This document shows positions 9,807 to 19,440 of a stretch of DNA of 41,120 nucleotides, piece after piece. The stretch comes from Chitinophagaceae bacterium (lineage in GTDB: Bacteria; Bacteroidota; Bacteroidia; Chitinophagales; Chitinophagaceae). Each line of letters begins with the position of its first letter. Position 1 is the first letter of the stretch. Made by a program: the position numbers and the translations under genes. Below the pieces are notes generated by a model. The model had not been told where the DNA came from and made no database searches. It saw only the letters and a program-made list of their open reading frames with translations. Where the stretch lies: contig CANGYW010000003.1 in the NCBI GenBank assembly GCA_947458335.1, positions 1 through 41,120 on the forward strand. The letters are read 5' to 3'.

Positions 9807-12800
9807 TTAAGCACGGATAAACTTGTCTATTTCCTTTTCTTTTCTTTTTCTGGACAGGTAAGAATACATGGCAGGAATAACAAACAAGGTTAACAATAAA
9901 GAAAAACAAATACCTCCTACAATAACAACTCCTAGCGGAATGCGACTGGTAGCAGCTGCGCCGAGAGATAGCGCTAACGGCAGAGCTCCTAGTGCCATGG
10001 CCAGGCTTGTCATTAGAATTGGGCGTAAACGCTGGGTGGCTGCCTGCACAACAGCTTCGGTTCTGCCCAGCCCTTTTTCTCGGATCTGGTTAGCAAACTC
10101 CACGATCAGGATCCCATTTTTGGTAACCAATCCGATTAGCATAATCATGCCGATCTGAGAAAAAATATTGAGGGTATGCCCAAATGCCCATAGCGACAAT
10201 ACGGCTCCTGCAATGGCAAGCGGCACTGTAAACATGATAATCAACGGATCTACAAAACTTTCGAATTGTGCGGCCAGCACCAAGAAGATCAACACCAGTG
10301 CCAGCAAGAACGCGAACGAGGTATTACTGGCACTCTCTTTAAAATCTCTGGATGAACCACTCAGAGAGGTCGTAAAGGTGTCATCGAGTACTTTGGCGGC
10401 AATACGTTCCATCTCTTCTATTCCATCTCCAATGGTGTAACCGGGTTGCAGACTGGCAGAGATGGTGGCCGATTTATAACGGTTAAAGTGATAAATAGTA
10501 GGTGGGCTATTGGTCTCTTCTATTGTTATGAGGTTATCCATTGAGATTAGCTCTCCTTTGTTATTACGCACAAATAGTTGTCGAAGATCGCCCGGATCGT
10601 CTCGGTCGCTGCGGGCCACTTGCCCCATCACACTATACTGCTTTCCATCTTTGGTAAAATAACCCATGCGTCGATTGCTAAAGGCCAGTTGCAAGGTCTG
10701 CGATACATCGGTTACACTTACACCTAGGGAAGCTGCTTTTAATCGATCGATCTCTACTTTGAGTTCGGGGCGATTGAATTTAAGATCGGTGTCGGGGTTT
10801 TGTAGGATCTTACTATTGCGGGCCTCCTCGAGCATCTTAGGTAAGGCCTTAGTGAGCTTATCGAAATTATTATGTTGTACCACGAACGAAACCGGCTGAC
10901 CGCCTCTGCGGTTTACAGAAATGGTTTGGTCTTCTATTACAAATCCTCTGCCTTCGGTATAGCGCGATAGATTACGGTTGATCATTTTGGCCAGTTCTCC
11001 TTGCGAGCGCTCACGTAACGAAGGATCTGTAAGTGTTACGCGCACAAATCCGGTGTTTGCATTTCCCGAGCCGGTAAATCCGGGAGAAGTAATGCTAAAA
11101 AGCATGGTACGCTCCGGTATAGAATCGAGCACCAATTGGGTAACACGGTTTACGTAATTGTCCATGGCATCAAAAGAGGTTCCCTCGGGCGCAGTTAGCT
11201 GTACCCTAAACTGACTGCGGTCTTCCATAGGGGCGATCTCCGATTGCAGTTGACTTCCTACAAAGTAGATGGCGGCCAGACAAAGACCGATGATGACCAC
11301 TCCTATAACGCGGATCTTCATGAATCGCTCTAGCTGTCGCTGGTATGTATTTTCCATCCAGCGAAAAAAGGGCTCGGTAACGCGATAGAACCAGCCGTGA
11401 TGGCCTGGATTTTTTTTGGTCAGCTTTACATTGAGCACCGGAGTTAGGGTGAGCGAAACAAAGGCAGAGATTAATACAGCGCCCGATACTACTATGCCAA
11501 ATTCGCGAAAAAGCCTTCCTACAAAGCCCTCTAAAAAGATGATTGGCAGAAAAACGATGGCCAGTGTAATCGATGTGGCAATTACGGCAAAGTAAATTTC
11601 GCGGGAGCCTTCTACGGCTGCTTGCCATTTGTTCATTCCTTTTTCTATCCGCTTGTAAATATTTTCTGTAACTACAATCCCGTCGTCTACTACCAGTCCT
11701 GTAGCCAGCACAATTGCCAGTAGCGAAAGCACATTGATGGTAAATCCCATCAGATACATAATAAAAAAGGCGCCAATTAAAGAGACCGGTATGTCTATTA
11801 ATGGGCGAAGGGCAATAATCCAGTCTCTAAAGAACGCATAGATAATCATGACCACCAGTAGAAAAGCGATCATGAGTGTCTCTCGTACTTCGAGTATCGA
11901 TTTTTTTATAAATCGGGTTTGATCCAGCCCAATATTAAGGGTGATATCTTCGGGCACATCTTTTTTGATCTGCTCCAAGCGCTTGTAAAATTCATTCGAG
12001 ATCGATACATAGTTAGAGCCTGGTAGGGGGATAATGGCCAGTGCGATCATGGGTGTGCCATTGCCTCGCATCAGTGTTTCTTCGTTCTCAGGCCCCAGAA
12101 CTGCCTCTCCAACATCCTTGAGTTTAATATCAGCCCCATTACTATTTTTTATAATGAGGTTATTGAAATCTTCTTCGGTGTTCATGCGCCCGAAGGTTCG
12201 TACCGAAAGTTCAATAGAGGAGCCAGCGATCTTTCCGGAAGGCAGTTCACTGTTCTCGCGGGTTAGGGCCGCTTGTACATCACCAACGGTAATACCCAGG
12301 GCATTTAGCTTGGCGGGTTCCAACCAGAGTCGCATGGCATATCGCTTTTCGCCCCAGATCTGCACAGCACTCACACCAGGGATGGTCTGCAACCGTTCAA
12401 CCAGCACATTGGTAGCGTACTCGGTGATGGCCAGCTGATCGCGATTGGGGCTCTGCACCGTCATCGAGATAATGGGCTCCGAGCTAGCATCGGCTTTAGA
12501 CACCACAGGGGGAGCATCCAGGTCGGAGGGTAACGAGCGAACGGTCTGCGAGACCTTATCGCGCACATCATTGGCGGCCGCCTCAAGATCTACTCCTAAC
12601 TCGAACTCTACATTGATGTTGCTGGTACCGTTACTACTAGAAGAGGTAATATTCTTGATGCCGGCAATTCCATTGATCGATTTTTCGAGCGGTTCCGTAA
12701 TCTGTGTCTCAATGATCTCGGGATTGGCTCCGGGGTACGAAGTTCTGACACTGATATTGGGTGGGTCAATAGCCGGGTAATCGCGAACACCCAGAAATTT

Positions 12801-12887
12801 AAAACCAATTACCCCAAACAGCACGATGATCAAGTTCATGACCACTGCCAGAATGGGCCTTCGAAGACTTAGTTCTGCCAGATTCAT
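9807..12887 (-). CDS. RND efflux transporter permease (AcrB/MdtB/HAE1 type)
   Basis: 1026 aa; RRPILAVVMNLIIVLFGVIGF, GLVVDDGIVVTENI, GLVTKNGILIVEFANQIRE. Confidence 0.95.
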   Translation of the reverse strand: MNLAELSLRRPILAVVMNLIIVLFGVIGFKFLGVRDYPAIDPPNISVRTSYPGANPEIIETQITEPLEKSINGIAGIKNITSSSSNGTSNINVEFELGVDLEAAANDVRDKVSQTVRSLPSDLDAPPVVSKADASSEPIISMTVQSPNRDQLAITEYATNVLVERLQTIPGVSAVQIWGEKRYAMRLWLEPAKLNALGITVGDVQAALTRENSELPSGKIAGSSIELSVRTFGRMNTEEDFNNLIIKNSNGADIKLKDVGEAVLGPENEETLMRGNGTPMIALAIIPLPGSNYVSISNEFYKRLEQIKKDVPEDITLNIGLDQTRFIKKSILEVRETLMIAFLLVVMIIYAFFRDWIIALRPLIDIPVSLIGAFFIMYLMGFTINVLSLLAIVLATGLVVDDGIVVTENIYKRIEKGMNKWQAAVEGSREIYFAVIATSITLAIVFLPIIFLEGFVGRLFREFGIVVSGAVLISAFVSLTLTPVLNVKLTKKNPGHHGWFYRVTEPFFRWMENTYQRQLERFMKIRVIGVVIIGLCLAAIYFVGSQLQSEIAPMEDRSQFRVQLTAPEGTSFDAMDNYVNRVTQLVLDSIPERTMLFSITSPGFTGSGNANTGFVRVTLTDPSLRERSQGELAKMINRNLSRYTEGRGFVIEDQTISVNRRGGQPVSFVVQHNNFDKLTKALPKMLEEARNSKILQNPDTDLKFNRPELKVEIDRLKAASLGVSVTDVSQTLQLAFSNRRMGYFTKDGKQYSVMGQVARSDRDDPGDLRQLFVRNNKGELISMDNLITIEETNSPPTIYHFNRYKSATISASLQPGYTIGDGIEEMERIAAKVLDDTFTTSLSGSSRDFKESASNTSFAFLLALVLIFLVLAAQFESFVDPLIIMFTVPLAIAGAVLSLWAFGHTLNIFSQIGMIMLIGLVTKNGILIVEFANQIREKGLGRTEAVVQAATQRLRPILMTSLAMALGALPLALSLGAAATSRIPLGVVIVGGICFSLLLTLFVIPAMYSYLSRKRKEKEIDKFIRA

Positions 12888-12889
12888 GA

Positions 12890-13948
12890 TTATGGATTCA
12901 ATATTTTACCAATGGTGATGGGGGCGTCGGGTCTAACGCTAAGCAAACCGGTTGTTACTATTGTGTCGCCGGCCGCAATTCCTTCTATAATCTGTACCCG
13001 ATCGGCCGTTCTAGAACCCGTCTTTATGTCGGTGAATACTGCAATACCTCCCTTGTAGAGAATTACTTTTTTTCCGCGAGCTTGTGGTAAGATGGCTTGC
13101 GTAGGAATCAAGATAGCATTGGGGTCAGGATCAAAACCAATACTAACCTTGGCAAAACTTCCAGGAAGTAGCGATGGGTTCTTGCTTTCTACGCGGGCTC
13201 GTACTTGCAAGCTCCTGCTATTTTCGGTCACCCTCGATTCTGTAGCTACAATCCGCGCCGTCATAGAGTCGTTGCTTCCTTCGAAACGAAAACGAACAGA
13301 TTGTCCGTTTCGAATCTTTCCTACATATTTTTCTGGAATAGAAAAATCGAGTTTCAGCTGGTCAGTCTGATTAATAACAGCAATAACCGTGGTAGGATTT
13401 ACATAAGCCCCGTTACTAATATTGCGAAGTCCTAGTTTGCCACTGAACGGAGCTCTGATCTCCGTTTTTTCGAGACTGGTTTTAATGATGCCGATATCTG
13501 CCTTTAAGCTATTGACTTGTAAAAGACTAATGTCGTAGTCTTGTTGGCTGATGCCCTGAATCTTTAATAATTGAGCCTGTCTTTTTTCTGTTTGTTGTGC
13601 CAGTTGCAGTTGTATTTCTAGTTTATTGAGTTGTGCCACCAGGTCGGCATCATTTAGTTTGGCCAATAAACTTCCTTTAGCTACATTTTTTCCTTCCTCG
13701 ATAGGAAGTTGTATAATTCGTCCGGCTATTTCTGGATGAATCTCTACCGATTCGCTGGCTACAATGGTGCCGGGTACTTCTATGATTTCGGCATAAGCCG
13801 TGGGTTGGGCAATAAATAGATCAACTTTGAGTGGCTTATTTTTTTCACCGACTCCCATAGTAGGAGGCGATTTCTTTGCAGGCTCACCACAGCTAAGAAC
13901 CGTAAGTAGGGAGAGGGGCAATGCCCAGGGTAAGACATGTTTTCTCAT
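12890..13948 (-). CDS. RND efflux periplasmic adaptor (membrane fusion protein)
   Basis: 352 aa lipoprotein-like N-terminus (SLLTVLSCGEPAKK); barrel-sandwich EIHPEIAGRIIQLPIEEGKNVAKGSLLAKLND and IRAPFSGKLGLRNISNGAYV. Confidence 0.92.
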   Translation of the reverse strand: MRKHVLPWALPLSLLTVLSCGEPAKKSPPTMGVGEKNKPLKVDLFIAQPTAYAEIIEVPGTIVASESVEIHPEIAGRIIQLPIEEGKNVAKGSLLAKLNDADLVAQLNKLEIQLQLAQQTEKRQAQLLKIQGISQQDYDISLLQVNSLKADIGIIKTSLEKTEIRAPFSGKLGLRNISNGAYVNPTTVIAVINQTDQLKLDFSIPEKYVGKIRNGQSVRFRFEGSNDSMTARIVATESRVTENSRSLQVRARVESKNPSLLPGSFAKVSIGFDPDPNAILIPTQAILPQARGKKVILYKGGIAVFTDIKTGSRTADRVQIIEGIAAGDTIVTTGLLSVRPDAPITIGKILNP

Positions 13949-14021
13949 GAAGGCAAATTGGTTAATAAAGATAGCGTTGTTAGGTCAAACAACACCTGCT
14001 AATTAGACGATAAAAACCTGA

Positions 14022-15152
14022 TTATCTTTCGCTACTGCCACTCACGGACACGCTTTTTTTGAGCTCACGGGCCTGTTCTTGTAAATGTTGCATATCGCTG
14101 CCCAGCAGGGTCATGTGCCCCATCTTTCTACCGGGTTTACTGATCTTTTTTTCGTATAAGTGTACGGTGAGTCCTTCGGTGGATGCCACTTGGGCCATTC
14201 CATGGTAATGGGCGGTCCCGGTGACACCTGATCCGACCAGATTTATCATGACCGAGGGGTTACGCATGCGGGTCGACCCCAGGGGCAGTGACAGTAAAAT
14301 GCGCCATAACATATCGAACTGCGATGAGTCTATAGCTTCGATGCTGTGATGTCCACTATTGTGTACACGGGGTGCAGTTTCATTAACCAGCAGCTGGTCT
14401 TGTTGGTCTAGAAACATTTCTACTGCAAAAAGACCGGGCGATCGAAACTCTTGCACAACTTGCAAGGCAATTTGGGTAGCATGGGTGGCAATCGAAGGAT
14501 CGACTTGTGCCGGACAAAGTTGGTAGTCAAGTAGGTTGAGTGTAGGATCAAAGCACATCTCTACCAAGGGGTACACAGCCGTTTCTTTTTTTTGGTTTAT
14601 GGCAACCATTACGGCTAATTCTTTCTTTATGGGTACCATTCTTTCGAGCACAGCCGGTGCGTCAAATCCCTTGCTTAGTTCTGTGGCGTCTTTAATTACC
14701 TGTACGCCTTTTCCGTCGTATCCGCCTTCGCCGATCTTATGCACGGCGGGTAAAAAGGGAATATGTTGTAGAAGATCGTTTTGCGTTTGCGTTATTACGA
14801 AATCAGCTGTGGGAATCTGGTGCTCTTGGTAATAGGCTTTTTGCGCGATCTTATTTTTAATAAGACGCAATACGCGGGGTTCTGGAATTACGACAACCCC
14901 TTCGCCAGCCAATTTCTCTAGGGCTTCAATATTGACCTGTTCTATCTCGATGGTAATGCAGTCCAGCGATTTTCCAAACGCATATACATCGTCGAAATTT
15001 CGAATATCGCCCAGCGTAAAGTAGTCACACAAGGGAGCGGCCGGGCATTCCGGATCGTTCTCTAGTACATGGGTTTGTACTTCATAGGGTTTCGCCGCTT
15101 GCAATAGCATTCGGCCCAGTTGTCCTCCGCCTAAAATACCCACCTTTAACAT
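14022..15152 (-). CDS. purK: N5-carboxyaminoimidazole ribonucleotide synthase PurK
   Basis: 376 aa; VGILGGGQLGRMLLQAA, ATP-grasp core, VNETAPRVHNSGHHSIEAIDSSQFDMLWRILLSLPLG. Confidence 0.95.
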   Translation of the reverse strand: MLKVGILGGGQLGRMLLQAAKPYEVQTHVLENDPECPAAPLCDYFTLGDIRNFDDVYAFGKSLDCITIEIEQVNIEALEKLAGEGVVVIPEPRVLRLIKNKIAQKAYYQEHQIPTADFVITQTQNDLLQHIPFLPAVHKIGEGGYDGKGVQVIKDATELSKGFDAPAVLERMVPIKKELAVMVAINQKKETAVYPLVEMCFDPTLNLLDYQLCPAQVDPSIATHATQIALQVVQEFRSPGLFAVEMFLDQQDQLLVNETAPRVHNSGHHSIEAIDSSQFDMLWRILLSLPLGSTRMRNPSVMINLVGSGVTGTAHYHGMAQVASTEGLTVHLYEKKISKPGRKMGHMTLLGSDMQHLQEQARELKKSVSVSGSSER

Positions 15153-15156
15153 GGCT

Positions 15157-15164
15157 CAAAGATA
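15157..15164 (-). promoter_or_regulatory. Putative Bacteroidetes -7 element TATCTTTG for purK, 4 nt before ATG
   Basis: Plus-strand caaagata = minus-strand TATCTTTG (TAnnTTTG), then AGCC, then ATG at 15152. No good -33 TTG found. Confidence 0.5.
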
Positions 15165-15208
15165 GCGTCAAAGCCAGCTTCCTTGCCGAGCAGTGCATCA
15201 ATTTTCTT

Positions 15209-15216
15209 TATTTTTG
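15209..15216 (+). promoter_or_regulatory. Putative Bacteroidetes -7 element TATTTTTG for hpd, 4 nt before ATG
   Basis: TATTTTTG-TAGT-ATG(15221); TTG at 15183-15185 lies 23 nt upstream of the TA. Confidence 0.55.
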
Positions 15217-15220
15217 TAGT

Positions 15221-16360
15221 ATGAATGCTTCAACGCTTGCTTCGCAAACTTCAGCTCCATCGACGGCCGAGGATTTTCTTCCACTTGAAGGCACCGACTA
15301 CGTCGAGTTTTATGTAGGTAATGCTAAACAGGCCGCTCACTATTACATGAGTGCCTTTGGCTTTCAGGCATTGGCCTACGCCGGTCCAGAGACTGGGGTT
15401 AAAGACCGCGCCAGTTACGCCGTTCGACAGCATAAGCTCACCTTCGTGCTTACCACAGCGCTGCGCCCCGATCATCCAATTGCTGATCATGTGCACCGAC
15501 ATGGAGATGGAGTTAAGTGCCTTTCACTGCGTGTACCAGACGCTACTCATGCTTGGCAAGAGACTATGCGAAGAGGTGCCAAAAGTTACATGGAACCTAC
15601 TAAATTAAGTGACGCGCAAGGGGAGGTGGTGCTGAGTGGAATCCACACTTATGGAGACACCGTACATCTTTTCATTGAACGAAAAAATTATCAAGGAGTC
15701 TTTATGCCAGGGTATCGTGCCTGGTCTAATCCTGATTTTGCTCCCACCGACTGCGGGCTGCTTTATGTAGACCACTGCGTGGGTAATGTGGGGTGGAATC
15801 AGATGAATCCCTGGGTCAAATTTTATGAAGAGGTGATGGGCTTTAAGAACATTCTAACCTTCGACGATGAGGATATATCTACGGAGTATTCTGCACTCAT
15901 GAGTAAAGTGATGAGCAGTGGAAATGGATTTGTGAAATTTCCGATCAATGAGCCTGCAGAAGGAAAGCGAAAAAGTCAAGTCGAAGAGTTTTTAGAGTTT
16001 TATAATGGAGAAGGATGTCAACACGTGGCTATGGCCACCAACGATATTGTCAAGACCGTTAGAGAGCTGATGAGCCGAGGGGTTGAGTTCTTAAAAGTTC
16101 CTACCACTTATTACGATGATTTGCTAGACCGAGTAGGTACTATTGATGAAGATCTGGCTCCTCTTCGAGAGCTTGGCATACTGGTAGATCGAGACAATGA
16201 AGGATACCTGTTACAGTTGTTCTCGAAGCCCGTTGAGGATAGGCCCACGTTGTTTTTTGAAATTATACAGCGTAAAGGGGCCAAGAGTTTTGGCAAAGGA
16301 AATTTTAAGGCCTTGTTCGAAGCTATTGAGCGGGAGCAAGAAGCCAGAGGAAATTTCTAA
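15221..16360 (+). CDS. hpd: 4-hydroxyphenylpyruvate dioxygenase
   Basis: 379 aa; two VOC domains, DYVEFYVGNAKQAAHYYMSAFGF, DHCVGNV, GEGCQHVAMATNDI, LFFEIIQRKGAKSFGKGNFKALFEAIEREQ. Confidence 0.95.
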   Translation: MNASTLASQTSAPSTAEDFLPLEGTDYVEFYVGNAKQAAHYYMSAFGFQALAYAGPETGVKDRASYAVRQHKLTFVLTTALRPDHPIADHVHRHGDGVKCLSLRVPDATHAWQETMRRGAKSYMEPTKLSDAQGEVVLSGIHTYGDTVHLFIERKNYQGVFMPGYRAWSNPDFAPTDCGLLYVDHCVGNVGWNQMNPWVKFYEEVMGFKNILTFDDEDISTEYSALMSKVMSSGNGFVKFPINEPAEGKRKSQVEEFLEFYNGEGCQHVAMATNDIVKTVRELMSRGVEFLKVPTTYYDDLLDRVGTIDEDLAPLRELGILVDRDNEGYLLQLFSKPVEDRPTLFFEIIQRKGAKSFGKGNFKALFEAIEREQEARGNF

Positions 16361-16400
16361 TCAGTTGCATTTCTTTCGTCGTGTACTTTAAACTGTCTCT

Positions 16401-17663
16401 ATGAGTTTATCCCGCTCCGCATTGCTTTGTTGTCTTACGGGCATCTTGTTGGGGACGGGGTTTTTATTAGTTTTTTCCGGTCCGGTACAGGCGCAATCTT
16501 CGTATGGTATCTACAGAGGAGGAACCACCTATTATTCGTTTATCGATTATCAGCGCAGCTTTTCTCGTCCCCAAGAGGCTCTATTGCGTAAAGTTGATAC
16601 GCTAAAGAAACAATTTGCCGCCAAGAAGCTAAACTGGCCCGCCAATTATATCTACATACGTTCTTTTAAATATGATAGTCAGCTCGAAGTCTGGGTAAAG
16701 CAACGACCTGCCGATTCGTTTCGCCTTTTTAAGGTCTATCCGGTGTGTGCCTTAGCTGGTTCGCTGGGGCCCAAACGCATGCAGGGAGATTTTCAAGTAC
16801 CCGAAGGATTTTACTATATCAATGAATTTAACCCTAATAGTAATTATTATCTTTCCTTGGGGCTTAACTATCCCAATGCGAGCGATAAAGTGTTGAGCGA
16901 TTCCTTAAAGCCCGGAGGAGAGATCTATATACATGGAAGTTGTGTTACTGTAGGTTGTATCCCTATTACTGACCAGCAGATTGATGAATTGTATGTGCTG
17001 GCGGCCTATGCCCGCGAACAAGGGCAACATTATATTCCCGTTCATATTTTTCCTTGTCGCTACGACGTTCCTAAGAGTGTCGCTTATCTGAACGACCTTA
17101 CTAAAGATGATCCTAAGCTTAAAGATTTTACCGATCAGTTAAAGGATGCCTACACCTACTTTGAAAAGACTAAACGATTACCCATTGTTATGATTACCGA
17201 TGATGGGCGCTATCATGTCAATGAGGCAAAGAGCCTCGTTGCACCCAAAGGTTTTGTGACCAATTCAATACCGGCTTTGGAGCAAAAGGGGCTTGGGGCT
17301 TCTAAAGTGGCTCCGCCCCGCAAGGTACGTCAGCTGGGGAGCGTTCCGGATTTTGTGGATCAATGGCCGCGCTATCCGGGTGGCGCCGAGGCCTTTTCCC
17401 AATTTTTAGAGAAAGTGTCGGCAACCGTTGCAGGCCATTTGCCCTCTGGCATAACAAGAGCTTTTATACAAGTGGAGTTTGTGGTAGATAAAGACGGAGT
17501 TCCGGTTAACTTTACCGTAGTGCGTGGATTGCCAGATGCAGTTGTGCTTCATCAAAAGCTGATCGAGGAGTTAGAGGCGATGCCATCTTGGAGTCCTGCA
17601 TTATTGGCCAAAAAGCCGGTTCCTAAAAAAATGCTGCAAACTTTAACGATCGATTCTAAATAA
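16401..17663 (+). CDS. Secreted YkuD/YafK-type L,D-transpeptidase-like protein with C-terminal TonB_C-like domain
   Basis: 420 aa; signal peptide; catalytic-type motif YIHGSCVTVGCIPITDQQIDELY; C-terminus PRYPGGAEAFSQFL...AFIQVEFVVDKDGVPVNFTVVRG...WSPALL resembles the TonB C-terminal fold. Confidence 0.8.
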   Translation: MSLSRSALLCCLTGILLGTGFLLVFSGPVQAQSSYGIYRGGTTYYSFIDYQRSFSRPQEALLRKVDTLKKQFAAKKLNWPANYIYIRSFKYDSQLEVWVKQRPADSFRLFKVYPVCALAGSLGPKRMQGDFQVPEGFYYINEFNPNSNYYLSLGLNYPNASDKVLSDSLKPGGEIYIHGSCVTVGCIPITDQQIDELYVLAAYAREQGQHYIPVHIFPCRYDVPKSVAYLNDLTKDDPKLKDFTDQLKDAYTYFEKTKRLPIVMITDDGRYHVNEAKSLVAPKGFVTNSIPALEQKGLGASKVAPPRKVRQLGSVPDFVDQWPRYPGGAEAFSQFLEKVSATVAGHLPSGITRAFIQVEFVVDKDGVPVNFTVVRGLPDAVVLHQKLIEELEAMPSWSPALLAKKPVPKKMLQTLTIDSK

Positions 17664-17669
17664 GTGACT

Positions 17670-18677
17670 ATGTCAATTAACCGAAAGGTCCAGACACTGG
17701 ACGAGTTTACCATTCAGCAGTTGCGAGATTTTCCGCAGGCAACCGGGGAGCTGTCTAATTTGCTTCGAAATATTGGTCTTGCCGCTAAAAGGGTTAATGT
17801 AGAAGTTAATAAAGCAGGGCTCGTGGATATTTTGGGCGATGCCGGCACCGTTAATGTACAGGGAGAAAAAGTAAAGAAGCTCGATGTCTTTGCCAATGAT
17901 CAATTCATTAAGGTCTTGCAACATGGTATCAGTTGTGCAGGTATCGCCAGCGAAGAGCTTGATGATTTTGTAGCCTTCGATGACGAAAAAAGTATACACT
18001 CCAAGTATGTCTGTTTATTTGATCCTCTTGATGGTAGTGGCAATATTGATGTGAATGTCTCTATCGGTACCATCTTTGGCGTTTATCGTCGGGTTACGCC
18101 AGTGGGAACGGTGGTTACAAAAGAAGATTTTCTACAGCCCGGTAGCAGTCAGGTGGCTGCCGGTTACGTAGTATATGGCTCTTCGACGATGCTTGTTTAT
18201 GCTACCCGACGCGGCGTAAATGGGTTTACTCTCGATCCATCCATTGGGGAGTGGACGCTCAGTCATCCGGATATTCGCTGTCCCGAAAAAGGAAAGATTT
18301 ATTCAGTTAACCATGGTAGCTTTTTTGAATTTACCAAAGGGGTCCAATCGTATATCACGGCTTGTCAGCAAAAAAGCAAGGAGCAGGGTGGGCCGCTTCG
18401 GCAACGTTATGTAGGCAGTATGGTCGCCGATGTGCATCGCAATCTAATCAAAGGGGGCATCTTTATGTATCCGGGTACCACCAGTAGGCCCGATGGAAAG
18501 CTCCGGTTACTATACGAGTGTAATCCCTTTGCTTTTATTATTGGGGTGGCAGGTGGAAAGGCTACGAATGGAAAGATTCGTACCCTCGATATTGTTCCTG
18601 CTTCGCTGCATGAGCGTTGTCCTTTTTTTGTAGGCAGTAAACTGATGATGGAAGAATTAGAAGCGCATTTATCGTAA
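17670..18677 (+). CDS. fbp: Class I fructose-1,6-bisphosphatase
   Basis: FDPLDGSGNIDVNVSIGTIFGVYRR, KLRLLYECNPFAFIIGVAGGKATNG. ORF track begins at GTG 17664; ATG 17670 also plausible. Confidence 0.95.
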   Translation: MSINRKVQTLDEFTIQQLRDFPQATGELSNLLRNIGLAAKRVNVEVNKAGLVDILGDAGTVNVQGEKVKKLDVFANDQFIKVLQHGISCAGIASEELDDFVAFDDEKSIHSKYVCLFDPLDGSGNIDVNVSIGTIFGVYRRVTPVGTVVTKEDFLQPGSSQVAAGYVVYGSSTMLVYATRRGVNGFTLDPSIGEWTLSHPDIRCPEKGKIYSVNHGSFFEFTKGVQSYITACQQKSKEQGGPLRQRYVGSMVADVHRNLIKGGIFMYPGTTSRPDGKLRLLYECNPFAFIIGVAGGKATNGKIRTLDIVPASLHERCPFFVGSKLMMEELEAHLS

Positions 18678-18678
18678 T

Positions 18679-19440
18679 ATGAATAATACGATTATCCAAG
18701 TCGATCATCTTGTTAAGCGCTATGGAGCGCTTGAGGCGGTGTCTGGCATTAGTTTCTCGGTTAAAAAAGGAGAGATCTTTGGTTTGCTCGGGCCTAATGG
18801 AGCTGGCAAGTCTACTACCTTAGAAATTATTGAAACCCTCCGTTCTAAAACAGCAGGAGAAATTAAGGTGGGAGGATTTTCGCTAGATGAAGCCCCCTCT
18901 GAGATTAAAAAGATCATAGGGGTGCAGTTGCAAAGTAGTGGGTATTTTCCTGGGCTTAACCTAGTACAGTTAATTGAACTTTTTGCCGGATTGTATAACT
19001 GTACGGTCGATCCCATGCAATTGTTGATGCAGGTTAATCTCCAAGATAAAGCCAAGGCAAAGGTCAAGGAGTTGAGCGGAGGACAGCGTCAGCGGTTTTC
19101 TGTGGCCACTACACTTATCAATCAACCTCATGTGATCTTTTTGGATGAGCCCACCACAGGCCTTGATCCACAAGCCCGTCGCAGTCTATGGGAGACCATC
19201 CGAACGATAAACCAGCAGGGTACCACGATAGTGCTCACCACCCATTATCTCGACGAGGCAGAGTATTTGTGCGATCGGGTTGCTATTATGGATGCCGGTA
19301 AAATCATTGCGCTAGATGCACCTTCTAAATTGATCGACGATCTGATCGCCACTGGCTTTGAACGAAAAAAAGAAATCAAGTTGGCTAATCTCGAAGATGT
19401 TTTTATACATCTTACTGGTCATTCGCTGCGGGAAGATTGA
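18679..19440 (+). CDS. ABC transporter ATP-binding protein (ABC-2 exporter type)
   Basis: 253 aa; Walker A GPNGAGKST, LSGGQRQR signature, Walker B VIFLDEPTTGLDP, H-loop TTHYLDEAE. Confidence 0.93.
   Translation: MNNTIIQVDHLVKRYGALEAVSGISFSVKKGEIFGLLGPNGAGKSTTLEIIETLRSKTAGEIKVGGFSLDEAPSEIKKIIGVQLQSSGYFPGLNLVQLIELFAGLYNCTVDPMQLLMQVNLQDKAKAKVKELSGGQRQRFSVATTLINQPHVIFLDEPTTGLDPQARRSLWETIRTINQQGTTIVLTTHYLDEAEYLCDRVAIMDAGKIIALDAPSKLIDDLIATGFERKKEIKLANLEDVFIHLTGHSLRED

Noticed and set aside
11206-11628. 140-aa minus-strand ORF within the RND gene in another frame
   Set aside because: Alternate-frame overlap of a conserved RND CDS; composition atypical.
12034-12438. 134-aa plus-strand ORF antisense to the RND pump gene
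   Set aside because: Fully inside a strongly supported CDS on the other strand; Ser/Arg-rich shadow translation with no recognisable domain.
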